DNA from: Maea johnstoni
Taxonomy: Eukaryota; Annelida; Polychaeta; Spionida; Magelonidae
DNA length: 64,000 nucleotides
Reading direction: 5' to 3'
Assembly (NCBI GenBank): GCA_963942565.1
Contig: OZ012698.1
Location: 34,771,673-34,835,672, forward strand
Within the stretch, counting starts at the first letter, position 1. Every line of letters starts with the position of its first letter. Of this stretch, positions 11,930 through 32,406 are shown one piece after another. A model generated the notes under the pieces. The model was not told where the DNA came from, did not search any database, and saw nothing but the letters and a program-made list of their open reading frames with translations. The translations under genes and the position numbers were made by a program.

Positions 11930-12125
11930 TCACGACCTTGATTTTCACAACGCTCACCTTTGTTCACGATGTTCGCCTTTTTTCAGGCGATTTTCACGAC
12001 GCTCACCTTTTTTCACAACAAATTGTTATTTTATTCACGATGCTGTTTCATGACATTTTCACAGATCTATGAAATTTCACGACGTTTTCACAACTTTTTC
12101 ACGATGTTTGCCGCCAGTAGTGAAA
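11930..12125. repeat. Degenerate TTTTCACGACG minisatellite
   Basis: Variants of TTTTCACGACGCTCACC and TTTCACGATG recur about eight times. The repeat is imperfect and non-coding. Confidence 0.6.
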
Positions 12126-13852
12126 TAAGCCCAATTTCTGGAATTTACACCTGACTAGTACTTGTGGGCCAGTGTCTAAAGACCAGGCTAGGTCCCTGCA
12201 GGCTGTATTCTAAACCGACCAACATAATCAATTTACATTGTGATCCACAGGGGCCTGTATCGTTGAGGGGTCACTCGCGAGTCTGAGGCTGGTACTATGA
12301 AATAGAGCAAGGGGGAAAACACTGGTCATCACTGATGCGGTTATCAGTGCGCTCTAACTCATCATTTCGTTTCCTTCATATTTGTCTTCGTCTTCAAGTG
12401 GTTGCTTTATGCACTTACTTCATATAGGCATGTAAATATCATAAACTTATATTGCGTATTCTTTCCAAAACAGGTAAAAATAGGCTCCACATAAGATGAT
12501 CCCTTGACGTTCTCAGAAAGATTCAAACCACCGACCTCTCACATTATCTCATCCAAATCATCTCTATGCCATATACAGTAATCACATTTTGAAAGTTCGC
12601 TTCTATATATATATCAAATAAACTTCAACCTATTGCTGCCATTGATATATTAGATAACAATATTACGCATGTTACTAAATATTTTGATTTATCATTTCGA
12701 ATGTATTATGAAGAAAATGAGCAAATTAGATATGTTTTATAGGCTTGGTAAAGCAAGCCCAAAAACGCCCTTAGTGGGCAAATATTCCACCATAACCCAT
12801 CATGCATTGTGGAGGAAGTTGGATATAGGTCACAGATAAAGAGATTTGTAAAACGTCAAAGGATAGTTTGACTGCTCCTATTTGACTTCATTTTATTCAC
12901 TTTTAGAAGGACTAGAAGCATGAAAAATTTGGATTAGGTCAGATGTATGAATGTTTTGAGTAAACCTGATAGGTTTTGAGTCTCAGTATTTTTCTTTAGG
13001 GGAAGTTTGACAAAATAGTTGTTGGGGCACCTAATATGTTTCCCCCCTTGTCTATATTACTAATATGGGCTGTGACTACTGTAACTGAACACCCTGACAT
13101 CATGATCAGGGGGCGTGCCGGTTTTGGTGACCCACTCCGGCAAGTGGGGGAGGACGGCCATACAAATTAATCTACACCAAAACCAAAACCTAAGCCAAAG
13201 GTAGCGTGCAAAGTTTTAGGCTAGAGGGCGCAGTTTCGGGTGACTGGAGATCACCGTGCACAAGAAAAGACGAAGACATAGATTTCACTTAGAAATTGAC
13301 AAAGAAATAGTATATTTCAAACAGTGGTCAATACAGGGGGGCAAGGCTGAGCAGAGCGAAGAGTGCTGACTAGCATGGCAATATACATACAAAAGAAAAT
13401 AAAAGCGTGCAGGAAGGATAGATTTAACCCAATGCAAACTATGTTAACATGCTGCACAACAAAGCTTTAACACTGATAGGACGAAAGTATGAGAGCACAC
13501 ATTCTCCCACTCTAAGGTGTGTTTTACAGTTAAAGATAAGTCGTCCTCAATGGGTGTTCTTCAATGGGGTTAAAGGTCAAACTGGTGTAATTGTCCAATC
13601 AGATCCCTCAATTTCAATCAATGGGTCACTGCTGCTGGTGCAAAGGTAGACCCAACAATAGCGCGCGTGGATTTGAACAAGCGTCACGTACGTGATCTGG
13701 CGCCAGTTTCTGGGGATACAAACGGTGCACGTCACAACAAATGCGTATTACCATTGTTGAACTAGTGCGCGGGTGACCTTTGGCTGACCTAGTTTAGCTA
13801 GCTAACTTCACGGTAAAACGTGTAAATTTCTCCTTTTTATCGTGGGAGAAAC

Positions 13853-14000
13853 AGGTTCTATCACTCGTGGATGGAAAGAGGAGGAATCTTGCACTCGTGA
13901 GTAATTTTGTGTCTTGGGACTCGGCAAGGCTCGTCCCAAGACACAAAATCACTCACTCGTGCAAGATTCCTCCTCTTTCCATCCACTCGTGATGGAACCT
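13853..14000. repeat. 148-bp snap-back hairpin
   Basis: Arms 13853-13920 and 13933-14000 are near-perfect inverted copies (68 bp each) around a 12-base loop. The arm includes GAGGAGGAATCTTGCACTCG and ends at the loop with TCTTGGGAC. If transcribed it would form a long double-stranded stem, so it is a plausible source of small RNAs. It probably inserted into the larger hAT-like element. Confidence 0.85.
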
Positions 14001-14019
14001 CTATATCTTAACCTAAATA

Positions 14020-14640
14020 GAGATTGATTAGGATCACAAAGATCAAGATCGTAAAGTCTTAACTTAAATAGAGATCGATTAGGATCACAAAGATCAAGAT
14101 CGTAAAGTCTTAACTTAAATATCGATGAGGATCATAGAGATCAAGATCATAGAATAAGATTGATCGAGATCAGGATCAGTTAAGATCGGTTGAGACTCAG
14201 GGTCAAGATCAGGACTAGTTGGTAAAATCAAATAATGATCAAGATCAACCATGATCAGATCAAAGTAAGTAGAAATGACCAAGACCACAAGGATCAGGAT
14301 CATTTAAAATAATTAACCGAACCAGGCCAGGTACACCAGGATCAATACAAAATCAGAGTTGTAATAAAAGAAAATAAGGATCAAGATCACATGGATCATG
14401 ACCAAATGAATATATGGTAAACAATAAGGATCTAGATCAAAAAGATCAAGATCAGAACATATCATAATAATAAGGATCAGGATCAGAACATATAATACTT
14501 AAAGATCAAGATCCAGGGGATCAAGATCAAAGAAGCATAATGTCAACAAAAGGGAATCAAGATCACAAGGATCAAGATCAAATAATAGGTGTGCTGAGTC
14601 TCAAGATCATGATGATCATTACTGTGCTGGAATTGTTCTT
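14020..14640. repeat. GATC-rich degenerate tandem array
   Basis: Two longer units of about 65 bp (starting about 14022 and 14087, with CAAAGATCAAGATCGTAAAG) are followed by hundreds of bases made of AGGATCAAGATCA-like dodecamers. GATC occurs dozens of times. ORFs such as the one at 14115-14303 merely translate the repeat (DPDLDQ). Confidence 0.75.
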
Positions 14641-15095
14641 CTTCTTGCTTATTCTCACTCACTTCTGGAGATTCTTTATAGAGTAGCTGAATTCCATTTC
14701 GCGCCGTCCTCCACGAGACAAGGTCACAGCAATTTATATATGAAAACACCAAGCTAAATTACTACTTTGATAAATCCGTCATACAGAAAATATTCCGTGA
14801 ACAATGGCATCTCAAAACACTACAGGATAGTAATCCTATAATATCAAAGTATATACGAATCTTAGTTATAAAAGTCTTAAATGAAGGAATATATCTTAGA
14901 TTTCAGGAAAAACTCATTTTGTAATTAACAGCAGACGAGCGCTGCTGTGGCGTAGTGATGGCTTGCAGTTGACGAAACGCCAATGAGAACAGCCGAGTTC
15001 AACCGGAAGTTGGCACTTGTTGTGTGTCACATCGGCTGTCACGCTACACTTCATGCTAGTGGCGCTCAACGATACAAGCCCCTGTGTTGTGATCC

Positions 15096-16192
15096 TTAAA
15101 TATGTCTCGCCCTAAGCACAAACTATATCATACATTATTCTTATTTTTCTTCTTTGCAAGGAAACACAGACATCTGCAATGATCTAAATACAGTGCTAGC
15201 CCATATAAATTATTTGAGATCCACAATAGAAGATCTTGAGGAAAGTCATCAATTGGGTCCCTATTGTTCTGCACTTGAGGGAACTAATGGCCATTAGGTA
15301 TGAATTATCATCACTGGTGTTGGGATGAATGGTCATTTGACTGTTAGAATGGCTTAATTTTGCACCAGATTGTACATGATTATGTTTCTGTCTCTTTGTT
15401 TAAGACTATTTTTTTCTATAATACCCAAACACCATTTTGATAATCTGCTAAAATATCCCTATAAGTGTGTGTCTAGAAGAACAATCAAGGTTGACTGAGT
15501 GGCAGATTGCTTGGATGATTTTTTAGGCGATAAACTACTCAATTTGCATTAAATATGATCTCTGGAAAATAGTAATTTATAAATTATCTAATTTAATAAA
15601 GGTTGTCTGTATTGTACTTGTGAAAGTTTATATGAGAAATCCGCTCATACTGTTGTCTCTAATGCCCCTGATACTCTGTCCAAGATTGTACATGATTATG
15701 TTTGTCTCTTTGTTTACGATTATTTTTCTCTCTTTGTTTACGATTATTTTTCTCTCTACATTTCTACTGTATTTTAATAAGAGTGGTGTATGCTGTACAT
15801 GGTAACTTGATTTATTGGTTCCCGGATCCGCTGATCACAGTGGAATAGACCCGACGGGAAAATAAATGTAATCCCCCACTTTATTTTGTGCTCCGGCGCC
15901 GAGCCATACGTAGGTATGTCAAACCTACAATAAATTTACCATGAATGGTAATGAAACTACATAATTAGAAGAATATTAATACAACATTACAATAGCAATT
16001 TGCAATACAGTGTTGTTGAAATGCATCATCTTATCACTAAATCATTCTTTTAATATTCAAAAATATGGTTTAAGTATGCTTATTAGTACAAGCCAAAAAT
16101 CACTTTATTTTTTTACGTCCCTCCTGACTTTTTGCTTACTTAGATAATGTTAGAATTGACCTAGGTGCTCTTGTATGAAATTGTAGTTATAC
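15096..16192. other. No gene seen; short 23-bp tandem at 15700-15775
   Basis: AT-rich sequence. The string CTCTTTGTTTACGATTATTT repeats about every 23 bases near 15705-15755, and an earlier relative lies at about 15390. A 61-codon ORF (15620-15805) over the repeat is not credible. Confidence 0.4.
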
Positions 16193-17893
16193 CTCGACAG
16201 CCCATTTCTTGTTATGAAGCTTCTCCTGGAGAAATATTTTAGCGCACTCTGCCAAATCTTTCTGCGATTCACAGTAATAAGTCGCTCTGATCCAGATACA
16301 ACAGTGTCCCGAAAACCAGAGAGAATAACCTTCAGGACATCACTGTCTGGGGCTTCTGCACACCTTGTATTGAAGCTAAAATACATAAAGTTACAATTTC
16401 TTTTTACCCCTTCCACTTACTAAACAAAGCTTTTCCATACCAATCTGTGGATGCATGGGTTGGGGAGTTGAAAATTTCTGTAAATATGAAATGTAAAAAT
16501 AATGCCCAACAGATTGGCTGTTTTCCATCCTATTACGAATAAGTCATAGTGCTTACATAATGGCTGTGATTTTACTTACTCTGTTCAAAGTAGGGAATAA
16601 TGTTTTTGATCCTTATTACAGGTTGAGATTTCACATTTTGCATACTAGTACATACAGACTGTATTGTTGTTACTTTTTTTTGAAAAATCAACGTGAATAT
16701 AGCTGGATAGGAAAATTCCTAAATAAGTCATCAAAAAGTATTAAAATAGATTATTTATCATTAATGGAAATTTCCTTATATTGCATGTTACATAATTGTA
16801 CAAAACAACACATTTTAGAGAGAAAACATGAAGATGACGTGTTTGCAGAATTTTGGCAAAAAAGCCAAAGAGTTTCTTTTTCATACTTTGAAAGTAGTAA
16901 TAAAGTATCCATTGGAACATCATATGGGCAATCATTTCAGTCTTAACCAATGTGAAACAATGAAGCAGGACCAGGGTTTAAAGGGGTCAAACATACTTAC
17001 TTTCCCTCCTCCATGGGGTACTCTTCTAAAGATCTTATTGCCTCAGATCTGAAAAGTAACAGAAAACACCCTTACCAAGCAATCCGGAAAATACTAGTAA
17101 TCTCCCTGATTAAACCTAAATCCCTACCTGCTTCAAATTGAATGCTATCTTCTTTGGATGCTGTATTACAAGGGTCTGACACTTACATTTTAGGCTAGGA
17201 GTCCGAAAAGGTCTTTTGATAAAAAAAAGTGGTCAAAAACAGGATTTCTGGTTAATATACATACTATTTTGGGCCCCCGGGAAAGTCAGGCCTTGACAAC
17301 TTTTTGAGGCACTTGTCCGGTCTAACTTAGGGTCAGGCTTCAGCTAGAAACTGAGGATGACTGTAGGGCTATAGGTTCCCAAATCTTCATAGTGGGGTGT
17401 GAGTTGCCACCCAGCCCCAGGCTCTGATGACTAGATTCTGTAGGTCGGAGCCAATTTTCCTCAACAATGGACTTCTTAACTGGACACATGATCACCTGAC
17501 GTATTATGCGTCTGATAATTCCACTGGTCAGCCGGAACAGTAACTGAACACCTGTCTGGTGGTCAATATCACTTGTCCCGGACGACGGGACAGTGCCCAA
17601 TGTCAAGCCCTGAAAGTTGAACTTCGATTAATCAAATGAGGTTATGATTTTATCTTTGCCTGGAATTTAGGGTTGAGGTTTGCAGCTGCAGTGAAATTTA
17701 TACATTTTTAAAATCATGACATGAGTTAATTAGATGATACTATTATTGAATATCAAGGAAAAGAGAAAAATTCCTTACAAAAACCGATCTATGAGTGGAA
17801 TCCCATGAGTTTCAATCTGTCTGGAACAGCTACCAGCTCCAGCATTTTGCCTAGCAGTCTGTTTTGAAGGGCAGGGTTCTGAGTCCTCAAATG
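16193..17893 (-). CDS. HECT-like gene, three linked internal exons
   Basis: Three minus-strand exons fit together by splice sites and phase. Exon 17893-17779 has acceptor AG and donor GTAAGG (115 bp) and encodes FEDSEPCPSKQTARQ..HGIPLIDRF. Exon 17048-17001 has acceptor TTTTCAG and donor GTAAGT (48 bp) and encodes SEAIRSLEEYPMEEG. Exon 16375-16193 has acceptor TATTTTAG and donor GTATAA (183 bp) and encodes DSDVLKVILSGFRDTVVSG, ITVNRRKIWQSALKYFSRR. The DVL-x-x-I, V-x-R-x-x-IW-x-x-AL-x-F pattern resembles the region leading into the HECT domain of G2E3-like ubiquitin ligases. The catalytic Cys lobe would lie beyond 16193 and was not found. Exon structure is well supported; the HECT assignment is tentative. 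Phase at 17893 also suits a junction with the PHD-type gene upstream. Confidence 0.5.
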
Positions 17894-19915
17894 CTCTGTT
17901 AGAAATAAAGAAATCATTACAGGCCAACATCGTAACACGCCATAACTTTCAATCATTATGGGCAAGGCAAATCAGTCATGGCTGCTCTGAATATTATAAG
18001 ACAGTAGGCTCTATCTTTGCAACTATTGTTCTGCATTGCCACACCCGTTTCCCTGAATCTTAGTGGATCATTTGTAATGCTCAGACTTGGCCAACAATTT
18101 TCTATCGATATATCGGCACAGATGATTTTGTAACCTGTCTCACCACAATGTAACTTATAAAAGACTGGTAAACAAAACAAGCGCTATTTTGAAATTCATC
18201 AAATTTATGTTCATTTTTGAATATAAAAAAATGGATATATAGCGAGAGACCAATGACTATATAATTAGGAGTTCCTAATGGTTACAGTGTTTGGCTCTCA
18301 AGCGTGACGTCACAGTTTCAAGTCTCCGCTAGATTTGCATTGGCGGGCATCTTTGCTATATTGATGTGCGGCCTAATAGAGGGCTGTCTGTGGTCCTTCT
18401 GCAACTGAAAGACACTTTGGAACCATTTGTGAAGGAAAGGAAATTTATTTCTGATTCTGGGTTTGTATCTCATTGCGATGTGATTTAAGCTGTTGAAAGC
18501 GACATATATAAAACCCATTTCCTCCTTGCTTAGCCGCAATAAGGCAGAAAAAGTGATGGTAATGAAAATTCCAAGTTCACAAATCAAATGACACATAGTT
18601 ACAATGCTCGGAAAATAATAATCCTTACTTTTATGTACAATCTTATCTTTTTTTGAAAAATAAAAGATCTTTTTAAATATTGCACCTACATTGTTGTTTT
18701 TCAACCTGAGGTGCTGCTTGTAGCCTACTATCATGAATATAATGCTACCTGCTTCCTCTCCCTTAGTAATTCAATGGTTCCTTTTTGATTGCCTACTCAA
18801 TTATTTTTTATTGTAGTGTAAACATTCAAAGAATAAGACAAAAAAGTGAAATTAATACATGAAAGCAAGAGAATGTGTGTTAAAAAGTCAAGAGAAATCT
18901 CAACTTTCTGCTCCAATTCCTTATATTTAGGCTAATCCTGTCTCATGACAAGATGCCCAAGGGAAACAAAGTAATTTCAATCTACCCTTTTTCTGTTTAC
19001 AGAAGTAATAACTTGAGACATACATTATTTTACTCTAGTTACATGATTTATTTATTACTTTTTTGTGACCAAAAGACCGATTTCGGGCCCTAGTGACATA
19101 TACCCTGGCAGACTGGCAGTGCTTTGGTATATATTACCAGGGCCAGGCTGGCTCACATCACTTCCACAAGGTTTTACTTCTTAATATATTCAATGAGATT
19201 TTTCAATTAAGTACCACAGTAGCAAAGCCATGAAGATAATTTATCTTTAGTTAAAAATGAATGTGTCATTCCAAGAAGGTTACTTGATTGTGTATCTCAA
19301 AAAGTCATACATCTCGGTGCCAATGTATCACATTTATAGGATTCACTTACACATGCAATCAAAATTTAAAATGCAGACAATCAAAAGTATTTCCTGCATG
19401 TCAAGATTCTCAACATATAAGTATTATTTTATTTAGTATTGGTTTATTATAGATAGATTATGGAGTGAAACTGTAAATGTGATTCAGGTCCAGCCATTAC
19501 AGGATTCCTATGAACATATACTGATCATTCTATTCTAGTTTATCAATATATTTGTTGATGCTTTGTTGATGTCTAACCCAATTGTTCAGTACTATCACTA
19601 TTTTAACTTATCATAACAGGCAGGAATGCCAAATACCTTTTATTTCCCTGCAGCAATAATCCTCATTTAACATTACTGTTTCATTTGTGACAAGCCTTGA
19701 AGTATTGTCCACAGTCATGTGTTCAAAAAATTTATTACTAGTCATTTTGGTCAACGTATGTCAATTCCATGTGGATGCTACCTGAAAATGTTATGCTGGC
19801 AGACTCAAATTTATAAGACAGAAAAATTAAAGACCAATTAACTTAGGAAAAAAATTGTGCCTTTCACATAGAATGAAACATAGTGTCAAATGCAAACATG
19901 CTTCACAGGTCTTAC
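17894..19915. other. No exon recognised
   Basis: A minus-strand ORF at 18734-18318 and one at 18180-17956 show no motif or convincing splice boundaries. The palindromic octamer TGACGTCA is at 18305-18312. This is probably intron or spacer. Confidence 0.35.
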
Positions 19916-29205
<9,290 letters not shown>

Positions 29206-29339
29206 CTGAAATAAAATAAACATTCATGTAAATAAATGGCACTGTTCAGAAATGGTATGAAAAGCAGTCATAACCAAATATTTTAGATTTTGAGACTACT
29301 GTACTAGTTCAATTACAGGAAATTTAGTCTATATTCACA

Positions 29340-29985
29340 TTTAATTGTCAGCTTTGGAGACAAATGGTATTTTTTTTTGCCTGTCATCATTTGCCTTGCT
29401 GTAGATTGTCGGAATTTTCGACAAATTTTTTGTTAGCTATGATATCTTTTTCAGAATTACTGACATTTATTGGGTGTCTTTTATAACTGTCTTACGATGT
29501 GCATTGTCGGAATTTCCAAGAAATACCACAAGAGCTTTTTTGTGTTGTGTCATTCAATATATCTGTAGATTGTCAGAATTTCCGACAAATATTTTGTTAG
29601 CTATAATATTTTTTTCAGAATTTCTGACATATTTCTTTAATATCTTAATTTTGTATCTTAATTTTCAACATATCATTCAATACAGCTGTATGTTGTCGGA
29701 ATTTCGGACAAATATTTTATAAGCCTTGATGTGTTTTGTTTTTTCAAAATTTCTGACTTCTATTGGGAATCTTTATTACTATTTTACTGATGTGTTTCGT
29801 CGGAATTTCCGACCAATGTTTTTTTAGTTCATGATAATTTTTTTTCAGAATTTCTAACATTTATTGGGTGTCTTTCATAACTGTCTAACTGATGTATTGT
29901 CTCTGAATTTACAACAAATACCTCAAGCGCTTTTTTTGTTGTGTCATTCAATATATCTGTAGTTTGCCGGAAAATATTTTGTCAT
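29340..29985. repeat. Imperfect repeat with TTGTCGGAATTTCCGACAA palindromes
   Basis: Variants of TTGTCGGAATTTCCGACAA recur at about 29405, 29500, 29567, 29690, 29797 and 29900, separated by T-rich spacers with TTTTTTTCAGAATTTCTGAC. Spacing is irregular, mostly 60-130 bp. Non-coding, intronic. Confidence 0.65.
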
Positions 29986-30005
29986 ACGGAAGTTGTGTAG
30001 ATTTC

Positions 30006-31694
30006 TATGGCAAGCCGAAGTGCCCTAAAGTAAGCATTTATGGAATTCCATAAATCATTTATGGAATTCCATAAATCATTTATGGAATTCCATGAATTAT
30101 TTATGGAATTCCATATATCTGAGCATTTATGGAATTCCATAAATAATTTATGGAATTCCATAAATGATTTATGGAATTCCATAAATGTCATTTAATTATG
30201 GAATTCCATAAATGATTTATGGAATTCCATAAATCATTTATGGAATTCCATAAATCATTTATGGAATTCCATAAATCATTCATGGAATTCCATAAATGTC
30301 AGTTAATTATGGAATTCCATAAATGATTTATGGAATTCCATAAATGATTTATGGAATTCCATGAATGTGCTTAATTACGGAATTCCATAATTGATTTATG
30401 GAATTCCATAAATCATTTATGGAATTCCATAATTAAACAGCAGTTATGGAATTCCATAAATGATTTATGGAATTCCATAATTAACCAGCATTTATGGAAA
30501 TCCATAATTCTTTGTTTTGCTCAACTCCAAAAAAACAATGAAGGCTCCCCTTCCCTCTAAAAAGCTTTCTAACAGATGTAATAGTGTAACATGTAGAGAC
30601 CACAGCGATAATTGGGAGTATTGCATAGTTTTGTAATCTTAGGACACCTCACTGAGCGATTAGCATGCAAAACGCACTTTGTGGGCTATAAACAAAAACC
30701 CAGTCCCTCCACATTCAGAGAGCACCATATTTAATCATTGAATAATGTTGTATATTATATATCTCCATTTATAGGCCCCCAGTTTTCACTTGGGACCATG
30801 CAGATACATCCCTGGGACACATCATTTCGTTCATTGAGGCCATATGAGAAATCATCAAAACATCTTTTAGACTTAATAACACAAAAAAGGAGTTTGACAT
30901 AGCTCTTAAGGATCTAACACAATAATTTTTAGATCAGTTGCTGCAGTAGCTGCCATTTTAAAACAAGTGACCTTCAGGGATGTCCTCTATTGCTGGGGAG
31001 AAAGCATTATTTAGCATATTTAATTTTGAAAAAAAAACTATAGGTGTCACTTATTTATGGAATTCCATAAATACATACATTTATGGAATTCCATAAATGA
31101 TTTATGGAATTCCATAAATCATTTATGGAATTCCATTAATGAGTGCAATTATGGAATTCCATAAATGATTTATGGAATTCAATAAATGATTTATGGAATT
31201 CCATAAATGTCATTTAATTATGGAATTCCATAAATGATTTATGGAATTCCATAAATGATTTATGGAATTCCATAAATGTGCATAATTATGGAATGCCATT
31301 AATGATTTATGGAATTCCATAAATGTCATGCAATTATAGAATTCTATAAATCATTTATGGAATTCCATAAATCATTTATGGAATTCCATAAATCATTTAT
31401 GGAATTCCATAAATGTGAGCATTTATGGAATTCAATAAATCATTTATGGAATTCCATAAATCATTTATGGAATTCCATAAATACCATTTATTTATGGAAT
31501 TCCATAAATGAGTTATGGAATTCCATAAATCATTTACGGAATTCCATAAATCACTTATGGAATTCCATAAATACATTTATTAATTATGGAATTCCATTAA
31601 TGATTTATGGAATTCCATAAATGATTTATGGAATTCCATAAATGATTTATGGAATTCCATAAATGCTTACTTTAGGGCACTTCGGCTTGCCATA
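30006..31694. mobile_element. Foldback element made of 21-bp EcoRI-centred palindromes
   Basis: The ends are inverted copies starting TATGGCAAGCCGAAGTGCCC (30006 inward, and the reverse complement ending at 31694). Inside each end lies a tandem array of the 21-mer ATTTATGGAATTCCATAAAT plus one base, itself a perfect palindrome: about 23 units at 30035-30520 and about 29 at 31050-31672. A unique centre of about 530 bp has no ORF. The flanks carry GATTTC and TATTTC, a possible degenerate target duplication. It lies in the intron between the exon at 29205 and the candidate exon at 32407. FMEFHKS and WNSINHL ORFs are translations of the array. Confidence 0.85.
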
Positions 31695-32406
31695 TATTTC
31701 ACCCGGCATGGGTATAGTTGCTACAATGTTTCACCACAGCGATACGACGGGGTTGTACTTTTCAAATAAACAGTTGTCAAGGAAGCCACAAGTGCATTTT
31801 CACCATGTGTGCCCACCATCTTTAAAGAGCTTTTAAAAGAAGACGGGATAAACCTCGCTTTCAAATTGTGTTTGCAGCACAAGAGAAACAATGTTGCGTT
31901 CTTGGTATCGGACACGATTAATCTACCTTCATGACTGGAGGTTTAATGACGTTTTCACTTAAACACATGACGTCACTTGCACAGTCTGATGGCCAATAGT
32001 CTCTACCCACTCGTTCTCTTCGTTCCTGATACGATATGTCCACTCTTGATAAAAGCCATATCACACCTCTATACATGAAGCAATCTAATGTTCTACTTCC
32101 AATAAGAGGCTGTCGCCATAAACACTTCTTTTGCTTCCTCTAGTTCCACTTTGCTGAATTTGAAGTATTGGTGACAGCGGTTACCTTTTTCCATTATAGG
32201 TGGAGTAAGCAAATGCATCACCTGTGATTTTTCTTCAAATGTTACGTCTTCATTCCCGGGCCATGTAAACACTCCTTCCACTCAGTGGTTTCCTCTACCT
32301 ATACCTGGCTTGTCACAATTTAGCCTATAACTGCAGAAGATGACCAAAAAGCGGAATTCTGCTGCATCACAAAACTGAGTATTGTATTAGTGAAGGAATG
32401 ACTTAC

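Larger units (their letters stand above)
12238..15095. mobile_element. Non-autonomous hAT-like DNA transposon with direct-repeat flanks
   Basis: The left end (from about 12247) reads CAGGGGCCTGTATCGTTGAG. The right end, reverse-complemented (to 15086), reads CAGGGGCTTGTATCGTTGAG, followed by a further partly matched stretch. CAGGGG-type termini are typical of hAT elements. Both ends are flanked by the same nonamer TTGTGATCC (12238-12246 and 15087-15095), close to the 8-bp duplication expected of hAT. The interior of about 2.8 kb has no transposase. It contains the snap-back hairpin at 13853-14000 and the GATC-rich array at 14020-14640. The hAT fossil at 10.6-11.8 kb lies outside it. Confidence 0.6.

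Noticed and set aside
14115-14303. ORF rich in DPDLD
   Set aside because: Translation of the GATC repeat.
17340-17606. 88-codon minus-strand ORF as an exon between two HECT-like exons
   Set aside because: Flanking exons already match in phase without it, and no family similarity was seen.
30006-31694. Repeat-spacer look of a CRISPR array
   Set aside because: Units are tandem 21-mers without unique spacers, and the setting is a eukaryotic intron.
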